Positions 16,841 to 25,353 of a DNA stretch of 34,484 nucleotides are shown one piece after another. Position 1 is the first letter of the stretch; each line of letters opens with the position of its first letter. The stretch spans positions 1 through 34,484 of the forward strand of contig CALULQ010000036.1 of the NCBI GenBank assembly GCA_944321525.1. The letters run 5' to 3'. Below the pieces are notes generated by a model. That model was not told the DNA's origin. It made no database searches and saw nothing but the letters and a program-made list of their open reading frames with translations. Source of the DNA: an uncultured Paraprevotella sp. GTDB taxonomy: Bacteria; Bacteroidota; Bacteroidia; Bacteroidales; Bacteroidaceae. The position numbers and the translations under genes are program-made.

Positions 16841-16873
16841 GTCAATTATAAGTTAAAGTATTCCTTTGGATTT

Positions 16874-18472
16874 TTATGCCTTGAATTGTACGGCAGCCTC
16901 TTCGATGGGAAGGCCTGCCTTGTAGTTCTCGATGTAGGCGTTGAAGCCGGCCACGTCTTCTGCCGTGGGCGAAATCTCCACGCCGGAATCTCCGGCAAAG
17001 ACCTGTTCGTCCAGGAAGTCGGCCAAGGACTGCTTCTTCACGTTGTTCACCAAATATGAGCCCAACAAGGCGATGCCCCATGCGCCGCCCTCTCCGGCAG
17101 TTTCCATAACGGAGATGGGGGAGTTGATGGCAGCGGCAAGGATGCGCTGGCCCACGCCCTTCGTGCGGAAAAGTCCGCCGTGTCCCGTGATGCGGTCCAC
17201 TTTGATTTTCTCTTCCTTGAAGAGAATGTCGTTGCCAATCTTGAGCACACCGACGGAGGCATACAAGTTGGCACGCATGAAGTTGGCCAGGTTGAACTTG
17301 TCATTGGCCGAGCGCACGAACAAGGGACGCCCTTCGGCCAACCCTGTGACGGGCTCACCCGAGAAGTAGTTGTAGGAAATGAGGCCGCCGCAATCCGCAT
17401 TGCCCGTGAGCGCATGGTTGTAGAGTTTGCCGTAAATCTCGTCCATGTTTACGGGAATGCCCAGCAGTTCCTGGTATTCTTTGAAGAGGTTCACCCAAGC
17501 ATTGAGGTCGGATGTGCAGTTGTTGCAGTGCACCATGGCCACAAGGCTGCCGTCCGGAGTGGTCACCATGTCGATCATTTCGTATGGCTTGGACAAGTCT
17601 TTCTCCAGCACAATCATGGAGAATGACGATGTTCCGGCCGACACGTTACCCGTGCGTTGCTTGACGGCGTTGGTGGCCACCATGCCCGTGCCGGCATCGC
17701 CTTCGGGCGGACAAACCGGAATGCCGGCTTTCAAGTGGCCGGACACGTCGAGTTTCTTTGCGCCTTCCGGTGTGAGGAAGCCGGCGTTCTCGCCAGCCAA
17801 CAGCACTTTGGGCAGGATGTCCGTCAGTTTCCAGCTGAAGCCCTTCGGGGCGACCAAGTCGTCAAACTTGGCTACCATTTCGGCGGAATAGTTCTTGGTT
17901 TCCGGGTCGATGGGGAGCATGCCGGATGCGTCGCCGATGCCCAGCACTTTCTGTCCCGTAATCTGCCAATGCACGTAGCCGGCAAGGGTGGTCAGGAAAT
18001 GGATGTCCTTCACGTGTTCCTCGTTGTCCAAGATGGCCTGATAGAGGTGGGAGATGCTCCACCGCAGGGGAATGTTGTAGACGAAGAGTTTCGACAAGGC
18101 TGCGGCAGCCTGTCCGGTGTTCGTGTTTCTCCAAGTGCGGAAGGGCACAAGTATCTCTTCCTTTTCATTGAAAGCCATGTAGCCGTGCATCATGGCGCTG
18201 ACGCCGATGGCGGCCAAGGATTCGATTTCGATGTCGTATTGCGCTCTCACGTTGGCGCGCAGGTCGGCGTAGCAATCCTGCAGGCCATACCAGATGGCTT
18301 CGATGCTATAGGTCCAAAGTCCGTCCACCAGTTGGTTTTCCCACGTGTGGCTGCCTTGTGCGATGGACTTGTTCTCCGGGTCGATGAGGACGGCCTTGAT
18401 GCGAGTGGAGCCGAACTCTATGCCGAGGATGGCTTTGCCGGATTCGATGATTGATTTTGCGTCTGAATTCAT
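16874..18472 (-). CDS. araB: FGGY-family ribulokinase (Bacteroidetes AraB type)
   Basis: The protein has 532 residues from the ATG at 18472; a GTG 12 bp upstream was not preferred. The FGGY kinase fold shows [17 protein letters not shown] at the N-terminal phosphate loop, [28 protein letters not shown] at the start of domain II, and [12 protein letters not shown] near the C-terminus. Its place directly after araA and before tkt identifies it as the kinase making L-ribulose-5-phosphate. By sequence style it is closer to xylulose kinases than to E. coli AraB, as I recall for the Bacteroides arabinose locus. A xylulokinase label in databases would not be surprising. Confidence 0.85.
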   Translation of the reverse strand: MNSDAKSIIESGKAILGIEFGSTRIKAVLIDPENKSIAQGSHTWENQLVDGLWTYSIEAIWYGLQDCYADLRANVRAQYDIEIESLAAIGVSAMMHGYMAFNEKEEILVPFRTWRNTNTGQAAAALSKLFVYNIPLRWSISHLYQAILDNEEHVKDIHFLTTLAGYVHWQITGQKVLGIGDASGMLPIDPETKNYSAEMVAKFDDLVAPKGFSWKLTDILPKVLLAGENAGFLTPEGAKKLDVSGHLKAGIPVCPPEGDAGTGMVATNAVKQRTGNVSAGTSSFSMIVLEKDLSKPYEMIDMVTTPDGSLVAMVHCNNCTSDLNAWVNLFKEYQELLGIPVNMDEIYGKLYNHALTGNADCGGLISYNYFSGEPVTGLAEGRPLFVRSANDKFNLANFMRANLYASVGVLKIGNDILFKEEKIKVDRITGHGGLFRTKGVGQRILAAAINSPISVMETAGEGGAWGIALLGSYLVNNVKKQSLADFLDEQVFAGDSGVEISPTAEDVAGFNAYIENYKAGLPIEEAAVQFKA

Positions 18473-18515
18473 GTTAAAACCCACTTTAAGATTATGGTTA
18501 ATAATGATACGAGAA

Positions 18516-18557
18516 ATTAAAAGTGCGGGCGGCTACAGCCTGCCGCGCACTTTTAAT
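18516..18557 (-). other. Intercistronic hairpin between araA and araB
   Basis: ATTAAAAGTGCG (18516-18527) pairs with CGCACTTTTAAT (18546-18557), with an inner CGGC/GCCG on the minus strand. It sits 23 bp after the araA stop and ends in TTTTAATTTCT. It could be a partial terminator or a 3' stabiliser that lowers araB-tkt-rpiB relative to araA. Confidence 0.6.
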
Positions 18558-18580
18558 TTGGTTCGCATGCCGGAAAGGGC

Positions 18581-20107
18581 TTAGCAAAGCGCCTTGTTCA
18601 GCATGTAGTAGACTTCGTTCATGCGGAGTTCTTTCTTGAACTCCTCGATGGTGGTTTCTTTGTTGATGTGCACCATTTCGATGCCGGCGATTTCGGCATA
18701 GTCCTCCCAGTATTCGGCCGTCAGGTCATAGGAGAAGCAGGAGTGGTGCGTGCCACCGGCCAAGATCCAGGCGCCTGCGCCTACCTCGAAGTTGGGCATG
18801 GGCTTCCACAAGGCAGAAGCTACCGGCAACTTGGGCAGAGGTTTCGGTTCGATGCACTCCACGTCGTTCACGATGAGGCGGAAACGGTTGCCGAGGTCTA
18901 CCACGGTAGCGGTGCAACCCTTGCCCGTCTTGGACGTGAACACGAGGCGTGCGGTCTCGCTCTTGCGGACGCCGATGCCGAGGAAGTGTACTTCCAAACG
19001 GGGCTTCTTGGCCGCGATGAGCGGGCAAACTTCCAACATGTGGGCTTGCAGGATGGCGCTGTTTTCGCCGTCGAAGTTCAGGGTGTAGTCTTCCAAGAAG
19101 GAGCAGCCCGTGGGCAAGCCTTGGTTCATCACCCATACCGTGCGGTAGAGGGCGGCGGACTTCCAGTCGCCCTCGGCGCCGAAACCGTAGCCTTCGGCCA
19201 TCAGGCGCTGCGAAGCCAGGCCCGGAATCTGGTCGAAGTGGCTGCCGTCGGTCTGTCCCAGGTCGTCGAAGTTGGTCGTGAAGCCTTTGGCACCCTTAGC
19301 CTGCAGGATGGCGCGGAGGGCCAGCTCAGCCTTGGCAGAGTTCCATACCTTCTGGTAAGCTTCGGTGGACTTGTCCTCCAAAGTCGCGTCGTGGTCATAT
19401 TCTTGGAAATAAGTCTGGACCAGAGCGTCCACGTCGGCATCCTGCACCTTGCTGTGGTATTCCATCAGTTCGCTCACCGGGCAATAGTCTACGTGGTAGC
19501 CCATGCGCTGCTCGGCTTCCACCTTGTCGCCGTCGGTCACGGCCACGTTGTTCATCTGGTCGCCGAAGCGGATGATGAGCATATCCTGTGCGTCAGCCCA
19601 TGCGGCGCAGACGCGCATCCACACGGCAATCTTCTCCTGAGTGGCAGCATCCTGCCAGTAGCCTACGACCACCTTGCGGCGGATGCGCATGCGGGTGCAG
19701 ATGTGGCCGAACTCACGGTCGCCATGGGCGGACTGGTTCAGGTTCATGAAGTCCATGTCCATCGTGTCCCAAGGAATTTCCTTGTTGAACTGGGTGTGGA
19801 GGTGGAGCAACGGCTTCTTGAGTTGCTGCAAGCCGTGAATCCACATCTTGGCCGGAGAGAAGGTGTGCATCCACGTGATGACGCCGATGCACTTGTCGTC
19901 GTTGTTGGCTGCTTTGAACACGGCTTCCACTTCCTTCGAAGAGTTGGCCGTACCTTTATATACTACCTTGACAGGGAGTTTGCCAGAGGCGTTCAAGCCG
20001 TCCACCATCTGGGTGGAGTGACCGTCTACGGCTACCACTGCGTCGCCACCGTACAGGAGCTGGGCGCCTGTAACGAACCAAACTTCATACTGATCAAATG
20101 CGTTCAT
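18581..20107 (-). CDS. araA: L-arabinose isomerase
   Basis: The 508-residue length is normal. It converts L-arabinose to L-ribulose (Mn-dependent, cytoplasmic). The four metal/catalytic positions known from E. coli AraA are visible: Glu in GFGAEGDWK, Glu in SFLEDYTLNF, His in QAHMLEVCP and His in GGTHHSCFS. The N-terminal YEVWFVTGAQLLYGGDAV is characteristic. It lies 67 bp downstream of araD in the same operon and before a 12-bp-stem hairpin. Confidence 0.97.
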   Translation of the reverse strand: MNAFDQYEVWFVTGAQLLYGGDAVVAVDGHSTQMVDGLNASGKLPVKVVYKGTANSSKEVEAVFKAANNDDKCIGVITWMHTFSPAKMWIHGLQQLKKPLLHLHTQFNKEIPWDTMDMDFMNLNQSAHGDREFGHICTRMRIRRKVVVGYWQDAATQEKIAVWMRVCAAWADAQDMLIIRFGDQMNNVAVTDGDKVEAEQRMGYHVDYCPVSELMEYHSKVQDADVDALVQTYFQEYDHDATLEDKSTEAYQKVWNSAKAELALRAILQAKGAKGFTTNFDDLGQTDGSHFDQIPGLASQRLMAEGYGFGAEGDWKSAALYRTVWVMNQGLPTGCSFLEDYTLNFDGENSAILQAHMLEVCPLIAAKKPRLEVHFLGIGVRKSETARLVFTSKTGKGCTATVVDLGNRFRLIVNDVECIEPKPLPKLPVASALWKPMPNFEVGAGAWILAGGTHHSCFSYDLTAEYWEDYAEIAGIEMVHINKETTIEEFKKELRMNEVYYMLNKALC

Positions 20108-20174
20108 GATAATAATGTTTTAGTGATTAAAGATTTGTTATCTAATACTTATTTGTTTGTTCTTTTTGTCCTGG

Positions 20175-20870
20175 TTATTTCTTCTTTTGTCCATAGTAGG
20201 CATTCGGACCGTGCTTACGGTTGTAATGCTTTTCAATGAGCAAGGGATTCATCGTCGTGTCGGGGTTGACCATGAAGGAGACGAAGGCCATGTGGGCGCA
20301 TTGTTCCATCACCTTGGCATTGTACACGGCGTTGGCCGGGCTGGTGCCCCAGCTGAACGGGCCGTGGTTTTTCACCAGGACGCCCGGGGTGTGGTCGGGG
20401 TTGATGCCGATGAAGCGTTTCACGATGACGTTGCCCGTCTCCAGCTCATAGTTGCCTTCCACTTCTTCCTTGGTCATGTCGCCCGTGCAGGGGATGGCTT
20501 CGTGGAAATAGTCGGCGTGTGTGGTGCCGATGTTGGGGATGTCCTTTCCGGCTTGCGCCCATGCGGTGGCGTATGTGGAGTGGGTGTGCACCACGCCCTG
20601 TATGTTGGGGAAAGCCTTATAGAGGACGAGGTGTGTGGGGGTGTCCGAAGAAGGGTTCAGGTCGCCTTCCACCACTTTGCCGGTTTCCAGGTCCACGACG
20701 ACCATGTCTGATGCTTTCATCGTGTCGTAGTCCACGCCGCTGGGTTTGATGACCACGAGGCCTTTTTCGCGGTCGATGCCGGAAACATTGCCCCAAGTGA
20801 AGATGACCAAGCCTTGTTTCACCAAGTCGAGGTTGGCTTGGAACACTTTTTCTTTCAGTTCTTCTAACAT
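20175..20870 (-). CDS. araD: L-ribulose-5-phosphate 4-epimerase
   Basis: The 231-residue length is normal for the class II aldolase/epimerase family. It makes D-xylulose-5-phosphate from L-ribulose-5-phosphate. Visible are [25 protein letters not shown] (substrate phosphate loop), the zinc ligands in [16 protein letters not shown], and [16 protein letters not shown]. It starts 7 bp after the araR stop, so they are co-transcribed. Confidence 0.96.
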   Translation of the reverse strand: MLEELKEKVFQANLDLVKQGLVIFTWGNVSGIDREKGLVVIKPSGVDYDTMKASDMVVVDLETGKVVEGDLNPSSDTPTHLVLYKAFPNIQGVVHTHSTYATAWAQAGKDIPNIGTTHADYFHEAIPCTGDMTKEEVEGNYELETGNVIVKRFIGINPDHTPGVLVKNHGPFSWGTSPANAVYNAKVMEQCAHMAFVSFMVNPDTTMNPLLIEKHYNRKHGPNAYYGQKKK

Positions 20871-20877
20871 AAAGCTC

Positions 20878-21555
20878 TTATAATTTAAATTTGGGAGCCA
20901 GCCGGTAAGTCTTTTCGTTGAACCTGTACAAGGCGGCTCCGCGTTTGGATCCCGTTTTGTCTATTAAGTCGGTTTTCTCAATGTAGTCCATCATGGCTAT
21001 CTGCTTGCGGAAGTTCCGCTTGTCGATGGATTTGCCATAGATGGCTTCGTAGAGGCTCTGGAGCTGCGTGAGCGTGAACAGTTCGGGAAGCAGTTCGAAG
21101 CCGACAGGCTCCGAAGAAGCTTTCTTGCGAATCCATGCCAGCGCCCGTTCCACCATGTCGTGGTGGTCGAAGATGAGCGGGGGGATGGCGTTCATGTCTG
21201 TCCACGAGGCGTTGTAACGTGCCACCAGCTCCTTGTCGTATTCGTTGATGTTGATGAGGGCGGAGTACGCCACGGAAATGACCCGTTCGCCCGGGTCGCG
21301 GTGGATTTCGCCATAGGTTCCCACCTGTTCCATGTAGACGTTTTCGAGCCCCGTGAGTTCCTTCAGCACTCTTTGGGCCGCTTCGTCCACGCTTTCATTT
21401 TTCTGCACGAAGCCACCCATTAATGACCATTGCCCTTTTGCCGGCTCAAAATTCCGCTTGAGCAAGAGCAGCTTTAAGCTGCCCTTGTCGAAGCCGAATA
21501 TGATGCAATCTACGGAAACGTAGAATTGAGGATTGACATTATAATAGGTGGTCAT
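20878..21555 (-). CDS. araR: Nudix-family arabinose regulator AraR
   Basis: The protein has 225 residues from the ATG at 21555; a longer frame into the transporter region was rejected. The N-terminal ~145 residues form a Nudix fold whose catalytic box is broken. G48-x5-E54 and R62 are present, but the Glu after R62 is V63 and the E-E pair is E66-L67, so it should bind a ligand rather than hydrolyse it. The C-terminal ~80 residues are a winged helix ([28 protein letters not shown]). Bacteroides AraR of this design is a known arabinose-responsive repressor. It lies inside its own operon, so it is probably autoregulated; the candidate operator is at 24535-24558. Confidence 0.9.
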   Translation of the reverse strand: MTTYYNVNPQFYVSVDCIIFGFDKGSLKLLLLKRNFEPAKGQWSLMGGFVQKNESVDEAAQRVLKELTGLENVYMEQVGTYGEIHRDPGERVISVAYSALININEYDKELVARYNASWTDMNAIPPLIFDHHDMVERALAWIRKKASSEPVGFELLPELFTLTQLQSLYEAIYGKSIDKRNFRKQIAMMDYIEKTDLIDKTGSKRGAALYRFNEKTYRLAPKFKL

Positions 21556-21566
21556 TGCGCCTCCCA

Positions 21567-23312
21567 TTACCAGAAGTACCAGTAGAATGCGCCGCAGAGT
21601 GCGACTACCACGAGCGTGCCCACGATGTCCCATACGCCCCAGCTCTCGCGGATTTGTTTCTTATACTCCGCGGTGAAGGTGATGGCGGCAACTTGCTCTG
21701 CACTGGGTTTCGGAGTGAACGCCGAGATGACGAACATGGCGATGATGATGAACACCAGCAACCATACTTCGAAAATCAGCCAGTTGGTCTGCCAGAACCA
21801 TGTAGTGTATTCCCAGAATGCGCCGTCCATCACGGCCTTGCCCGAGTTGGTGATCACGTTGGTGAGCAGGCGCAGCATGCCGATGAGGAAGCCGCCGATG
21901 AGGCCCCATTCGCCGGCCTTCGGGGTGATGCGCTTGGAGAAGATACCCAAGGAGAACACGGCCACCATGGCGGGAGCAATCAGCGACTGGATGTCCTGAA
22001 GATAGGAATACAGGTTGCCCATGTTCATCATGATGGGCATCCATGCCAAGCCGAGGATGACGACTACGACCGTGGCCACGCGGCCTACGAACACGTAGTG
22101 GCTTTCGCTCATGCCTTTCTTCATGGGCTTGTAGAAGTCTTCCGTGAACAGCGTCGCGCAACTGTTGAAGAAGGCGGCCAGGGAGGCCACGAGGGCGCAG
22201 ACGAAACCGATGGTCACGATGCCCTTCACGCCGGCCGGCAGGATGTTCTTCACCATCATGGCGAAGGCGCCGTCCGTGTCGTGAGTGTTGGTGATGTCAA
22301 TCTCGATGCCTGTGCCGCCCTTCATGGACAAGGCATAGGCCACCATGCCGGGAATCAAGAACATGAAGCAGGGCAGTATCTTGAAGAAACCGGCGGCGAT
22401 GGTGCCGCGGCGGGCACGCTTCATCACGTCCACGTTGCTTTCGCCCTTTGTCTGGCCGAGCACACGTTGAACGATGTGCTGGTCGGTGCACCAGTACCAG
22501 AAGCCGATGATGGCCGCACCGAAGAACACTACATAGCCCGGGAATTGCGGATACATGGGGTCGGCCGGGTCGGTGTGGAACATGTGCGTCGTTCCGAAGC
22601 CGTCGTGTGCGGCGTTGCAATAATGCATCATCTGCGACCAGCCTTCGGTGATGCTGCCTTCGCCCAGCATGTTCAGGCCGAGGAACAGCACGAGGAAGGA
22701 GCCGATGATGAGGATTGGCGTCTGGATGGCCGACAAGGTCATCACGCCCTTCATGCCGCCGAACACGGTGAACACGGCCGTGATGGCGATAAGGCCGATG
22801 GCGCCGTACCAGAACGGGAGCCCGAGCAGGTATTCAAAGAAAATACCGCCCGTGAAGGCCGTCACGGATACTTTTGTCAGCACGTAGGCAATCAGGGTGA
22901 TGATGGACAGCCAAGAGCCGGTGCGCTGGGTGTAGCGGAACTTCAGGAAGTCCGGCATGGTGATGATTTTGCCCATCTTGTTGTTCAGCAACTGGTAGAA
23001 AGGCACGAACAGCCATCCCAGGATGAGAATCATCCACCCCTGCATTTCCCAGTGGGCCATGCCCACGCCGTCCTTGGCACCGGTTCCGGCCAAGCCCACG
23101 AGGTGCTCCGAACCGATGTTGGCCGCAAAGATGGCAGCGCCGATAATGTACCAAGGTTCGCCTTTTCCGAACAGGTAGTCTTGGCTGTCGGCGCCCTTCA
23201 TCTTCTCCTTGTCTTTCTTGATGGAGCGGTAGACCGCCCATACGATGGCCAACACTCCGACGGCAAGCACCGCCCAGTCGAGCCAGACGAATTCATTTGT
23301 AGTCCAATTCAT
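21567..23312 (-). CDS. Sodium:solute symporter (SSS family), probable arabinose transporter
   Basis: The 581-residue inner-membrane protein has about 14 hydrophobic segments. SSS features include a long N-terminal helix (LDWAVLAVGVLAIVWAVYRS), the helix-break region GAAIFAANIGSEHLVGLAGTGAKDG, the conserved VTAFTGGIFFEYLLGLPFWY and WYWCTDQHIVQRVLG. The family couples sugar uptake to Na+. It is located between galM and araR in the arabinose operon, which makes L-arabinose the likely substrate (called AraP or AraT in related loci). It starts 39 bp after the galM stop. Confidence 0.92.
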   Translation of the reverse strand: MNWTTNEFVWLDWAVLAVGVLAIVWAVYRSIKKDKEKMKGADSQDYLFGKGEPWYIIGAAIFAANIGSEHLVGLAGTGAKDGVGMAHWEMQGWMILILGWLFVPFYQLLNNKMGKIITMPDFLKFRYTQRTGSWLSIITLIAYVLTKVSVTAFTGGIFFEYLLGLPFWYGAIGLIAITAVFTVFGGMKGVMTLSAIQTPILIIGSFLVLFLGLNMLGEGSITEGWSQMMHYCNAAHDGFGTTHMFHTDPADPMYPQFPGYVVFFGAAIIGFWYWCTDQHIVQRVLGQTKGESNVDVMKRARRGTIAAGFFKILPCFMFLIPGMVAYALSMKGGTGIEIDITNTHDTDGAFAMMVKNILPAGVKGIVTIGFVCALVASLAAFFNSCATLFTEDFYKPMKKGMSESHYVFVGRVATVVVVILGLAWMPIMMNMGNLYSYLQDIQSLIAPAMVAVFSLGIFSKRITPKAGEWGLIGGFLIGMLRLLTNVITNSGKAVMDGAFWEYTTWFWQTNWLIFEVWLLVFIIIAMFVISAFTPKPSAEQVAAITFTAEYKKQIRESWGVWDIVGTLVVVALCGAFYWYFW

Positions 23313-23351
23313 GGTTTCTTTCTTGTTTGATTATGATTTAGTTAATGATGA

Positions 23352-24500
23352 TTATTGTTCAACGGTGAATTTGAAGATGCACTCGCTCTGGTAGGTCTGT
23401 CCCGGTTCGAGGATGACGGAAGGCCATTCCGGTTTGTTCGGGCTGTCGGGATAGTGCTGCGTTTCGAGGCAGACTGAGGCGCGCTTGTTATAGACGACGC
23501 CCTTCTTGCCGCTCAGCGTGCCGTCCAGGAAGTTGCCGCTGTAGACTTGGATGCCCGGTTCGTTGGTGTACACCTCCAGCGAGATGCCGCTCACGGGCGA
23601 GGTCAGTTTGGCTGCCAGCTGCTGGATGTCGCCATTCGTGTTCAGCACCCAGTTGTGGTCATATCCGTTGCCGTTCTTCAGTTGGACGAAGTCGAACTTG
23701 TCGATGTCCTGTCCCACGGCCTTCGGGGTGGTGAAGTCCATGGGCGTGTCTTTAACAGGGGCAATCTCGCCTGTGGTCATGTAAGTGCTGTCCACCGGCG
23801 TGTAGTTGTCGGCGTTCACATACAGGATGTGGTCGGTGGCCGGTTGCGACGGGTCGCCCGAGAGGTTGAAATAAGAATGGTTGGTCATGTTGATGACGGT
23901 CTTCTTGTCCGTCGTGGCTTCATACTTGATGTCGATGGCGTTGTCGGCCGTCAAGGCGTAGGTTACTACTGCGGTCACGGCGCCGGGGAAGTTCTCGTCG
24001 CCGTCGGGCGAGTGCATGGTCATGGTCAGCGTGCTGTCGTTCACTTGCTGGCCCTCATACACTTGGTATTGCCATCCCTTCGGTCCGCCGTGCAGGCAGT
24101 GGCCGAAATTGTTGACGGGCAGTTGTATGCTGTCGCCGTCCAACACGATGATGCCCTTGTTGATGCGGTTGGCATACCGGCCGATGGCCGCGCCGAAGTC
24201 GCTGGGCTTGTTGATGTAGTCGGCGATGCTGTCGAAGCCCAGCACCACGTCCTGATACGTCCCGTTTTTGTCCGGAACCATGATGGATACGATGCGGCCG
24301 CCGAAATTCGTCACGCACACTTCCATCCCGTTGGAGTTCTTGATGGTGTACAGGCCCGTGGGCTTGCCGTTCACTTCGGTTACAAACTTCTGAGGATCAA
24401 GTCCTGATTTCGTTAAGTTGCTTTGTGGCTGTTGTCCACAAGAAGCCAAGAGGGCTGTCAGCAGCCCCGCGCCCATTAATGCATTTCCTACATTTTTCAT
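23352..24500 (-). CDS. galM: Aldose 1-epimerase, lipoprotein form
   Basis: The protein has 382 residues with a lipoprotein signal (lipobox LLASC, Cys21), so the mutarotase acts in the periplasm. Catalytic features are CLHGGPKGW, the His in NMTNHSYFNLSG and the Glu region VCLETQHYPDSPNKP. It is the first gene of the arabinose operon, just before the symporter, so it may supply the anomer the transporter prefers. This role is an inference. A second, cytosolic galM lies at 27848-28924. Confidence 0.93.
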   Translation of the reverse strand: MKNVGNALMGAGLLTALLASCGQQPQSNLTKSGLDPQKFVTEVNGKPTGLYTIKNSNGMEVCVTNFGGRIVSIMVPDKNGTYQDVVLGFDSIADYINKPSDFGAAIGRYANRINKGIIVLDGDSIQLPVNNFGHCLHGGPKGWQYQVYEGQQVNDSTLTMTMHSPDGDENFPGAVTAVVTYALTADNAIDIKYEATTDKKTVINMTNHSYFNLSGDPSQPATDHILYVNADNYTPVDSTYMTTGEIAPVKDTPMDFTTPKAVGQDIDKFDFVQLKNGNGYDHNWVLNTNGDIQQLAAKLTSPVSGISLEVYTNEPGIQVYSGNFLDGTLSGKKGVVYNKRASVCLETQHYPDSPNKPEWPSVILEPGQTYQSECIFKFTVEQ

Positions 24501-24534
24501 GGCTAATTAATTAAATGATTCATACTGCTTGTAA

Positions 24535-24558
24535 AGATACGACTTTTCTTTCGTATTT
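24535..24558 (-). promoter_or_regulatory. Candidate AraR operator (inverted repeat)
   Basis: ATACGA (24537-24542) and TCGTAT (24551-24556) are separated by 8 bp. The flanks extend the match to eight positions per arm with one mismatch. It lies just downstream of the expected transcription start, between the -7 box at 24565-24572 and the galM start, a good place for a repressor. Confidence 0.5.
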
Positions 24559-24564
24559 CACATG

Positions 24565-24572
24565 CAAATTTA
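24565..24572 (-). promoter_or_regulatory. Probable -7 box of the arabinose operon
   Basis: The minus strand reads TAAATTTG, matching TAnnTTTG, 65 bp before the galM ATG, giving a start near 24558. No TTTG at the -33 distance is visible, so an activator might be needed. Confidence 0.5.
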
Positions 24573-25280
24573 TATTTTTTTTAGTTAGGAGTGTATGGAT
24601 TACACTTCTTTTTGGCGGCGCAGAGTCTTATAGTTTGTTAAAGAGCGGGCTGGGCTGTGCCCAAATCCGGATGAAGGCATGGCTTCCAGCATCTTGACGG
24701 TGTGCCGTCTTGGGGTGTCCGTCCGCGTGTGGCGGTCCATCCGCAATGAGATGGGGACGGGTGGGATGGGAGGTAAACGCTTTGCTGGATACGCGATAGT
24801 ACTTTGCGGCAAGTACTCGAGTACTTGCCGCAAAGTACGCTGACGGTTTCCGCAAGGCGCGTTCGGGTGCAGGGCGCGGGGAGATGTCCCTGGCTGCTTC
24901 TTCGTGCAACGAAATCCGGTTTCATTTTTTTTCTGCAGTCGGCTGGTGCCGTGTTTTTTCCCGTATTGGTAAGGTCTGTGCTGCTGCTTTTATTGACATC
25001 CTTCCGTGCTGGTATGTATGGGGCTTCCTGATTTCGGAGCGGGGTCTGCAAGATGATGCCGCGTTGGTTGGTGTCTTGGGGCTGGCGACCTGTCAAGTGG
25101 GGATAGTGAAGGTTGGTGCAGATAGTCTGGATTTTGCCGGGACCTTTTTTCATGTTGTCCAGTAAAGGAAATTGCAGGTTACAGTGTCGGCGCTTTTTCC
25201 GTGCGGAAGCCGCTCCCGTGTTCCGGGGCGGGTGGGGAAAGGGAGGTTGGGTGTCGGCGTTCGCCTGCGCGGAGGGAGAT
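24573..25280. other. Long gene-free stretch upstream of the arabinose operon
   Basis: About 700 bp with no convincing gene. Frames of 77-171 codons on both strands have no RBS, no recognisable family and cysteine/proline-rich nonsense composition. It contains the 40-bp palindrome at 24799-24838 and, after it (24850-24865), a CCGCAAGG-x-TCGGGTGCAG stretch like the entry to repeat copy B (13798-13823). Confidence 0.5.
24799..24838. repeat. Perfect 40-bp palindrome
   Basis: The left arm GTACTTTGCGGCAAGTACTC is followed directly by its exact reverse complement, with no spacer and TCGA at the centre. Each arm is itself bounded by GTAC. There is no T-run on either side, so it is not a standard terminator. 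The inner word CTTTGCGG/CCGCAAAG recurs near 13754-13817. Confidence 0.95.
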
Positions 25281-25330
25281 TAAAAAAGGATGGGGAAAGG
25301 GGATGCAATCTTCCACCTTTCTCCATCCTT
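25281..25330 (-). terminator. Terminator of the galactose operon
   Basis: AAGGATGGGGAAAGG (25286-25300) pairs with CCTTTCTCCATCCTT (25316-25330), 15 bp with one G-T pair. On the minus strand it is followed by TTTTAATC. It lies 24 bp after the galK stop. Confidence 0.88.
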
Positions 25331-25353
25331 GATGGTTTATGCCGTATATCCGG

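Noticed and set aside
21555..23330. 591-codon frame on the plus strand opposite the SSS transporter
   Set aside because: His/Glu/Asp-rich composition is typical of an antisense shadow of a membrane protein gene; the minus strand encodes a clear family member.
24714..24732. Third copy of the 360-bp repeat
   Set aside because: Only a 12-mer (TCCGTCCGCGTG) matches; the flanking sequence does not align with copies A and B.
24638..25153. 171-codon minus-strand frame in the gap upstream of the arabinose operon
   Set aside because: It crosses the 40-bp palindrome, is Cys/Pro/Thr/Arg-rich without any domain, and has no promoter or RBS.
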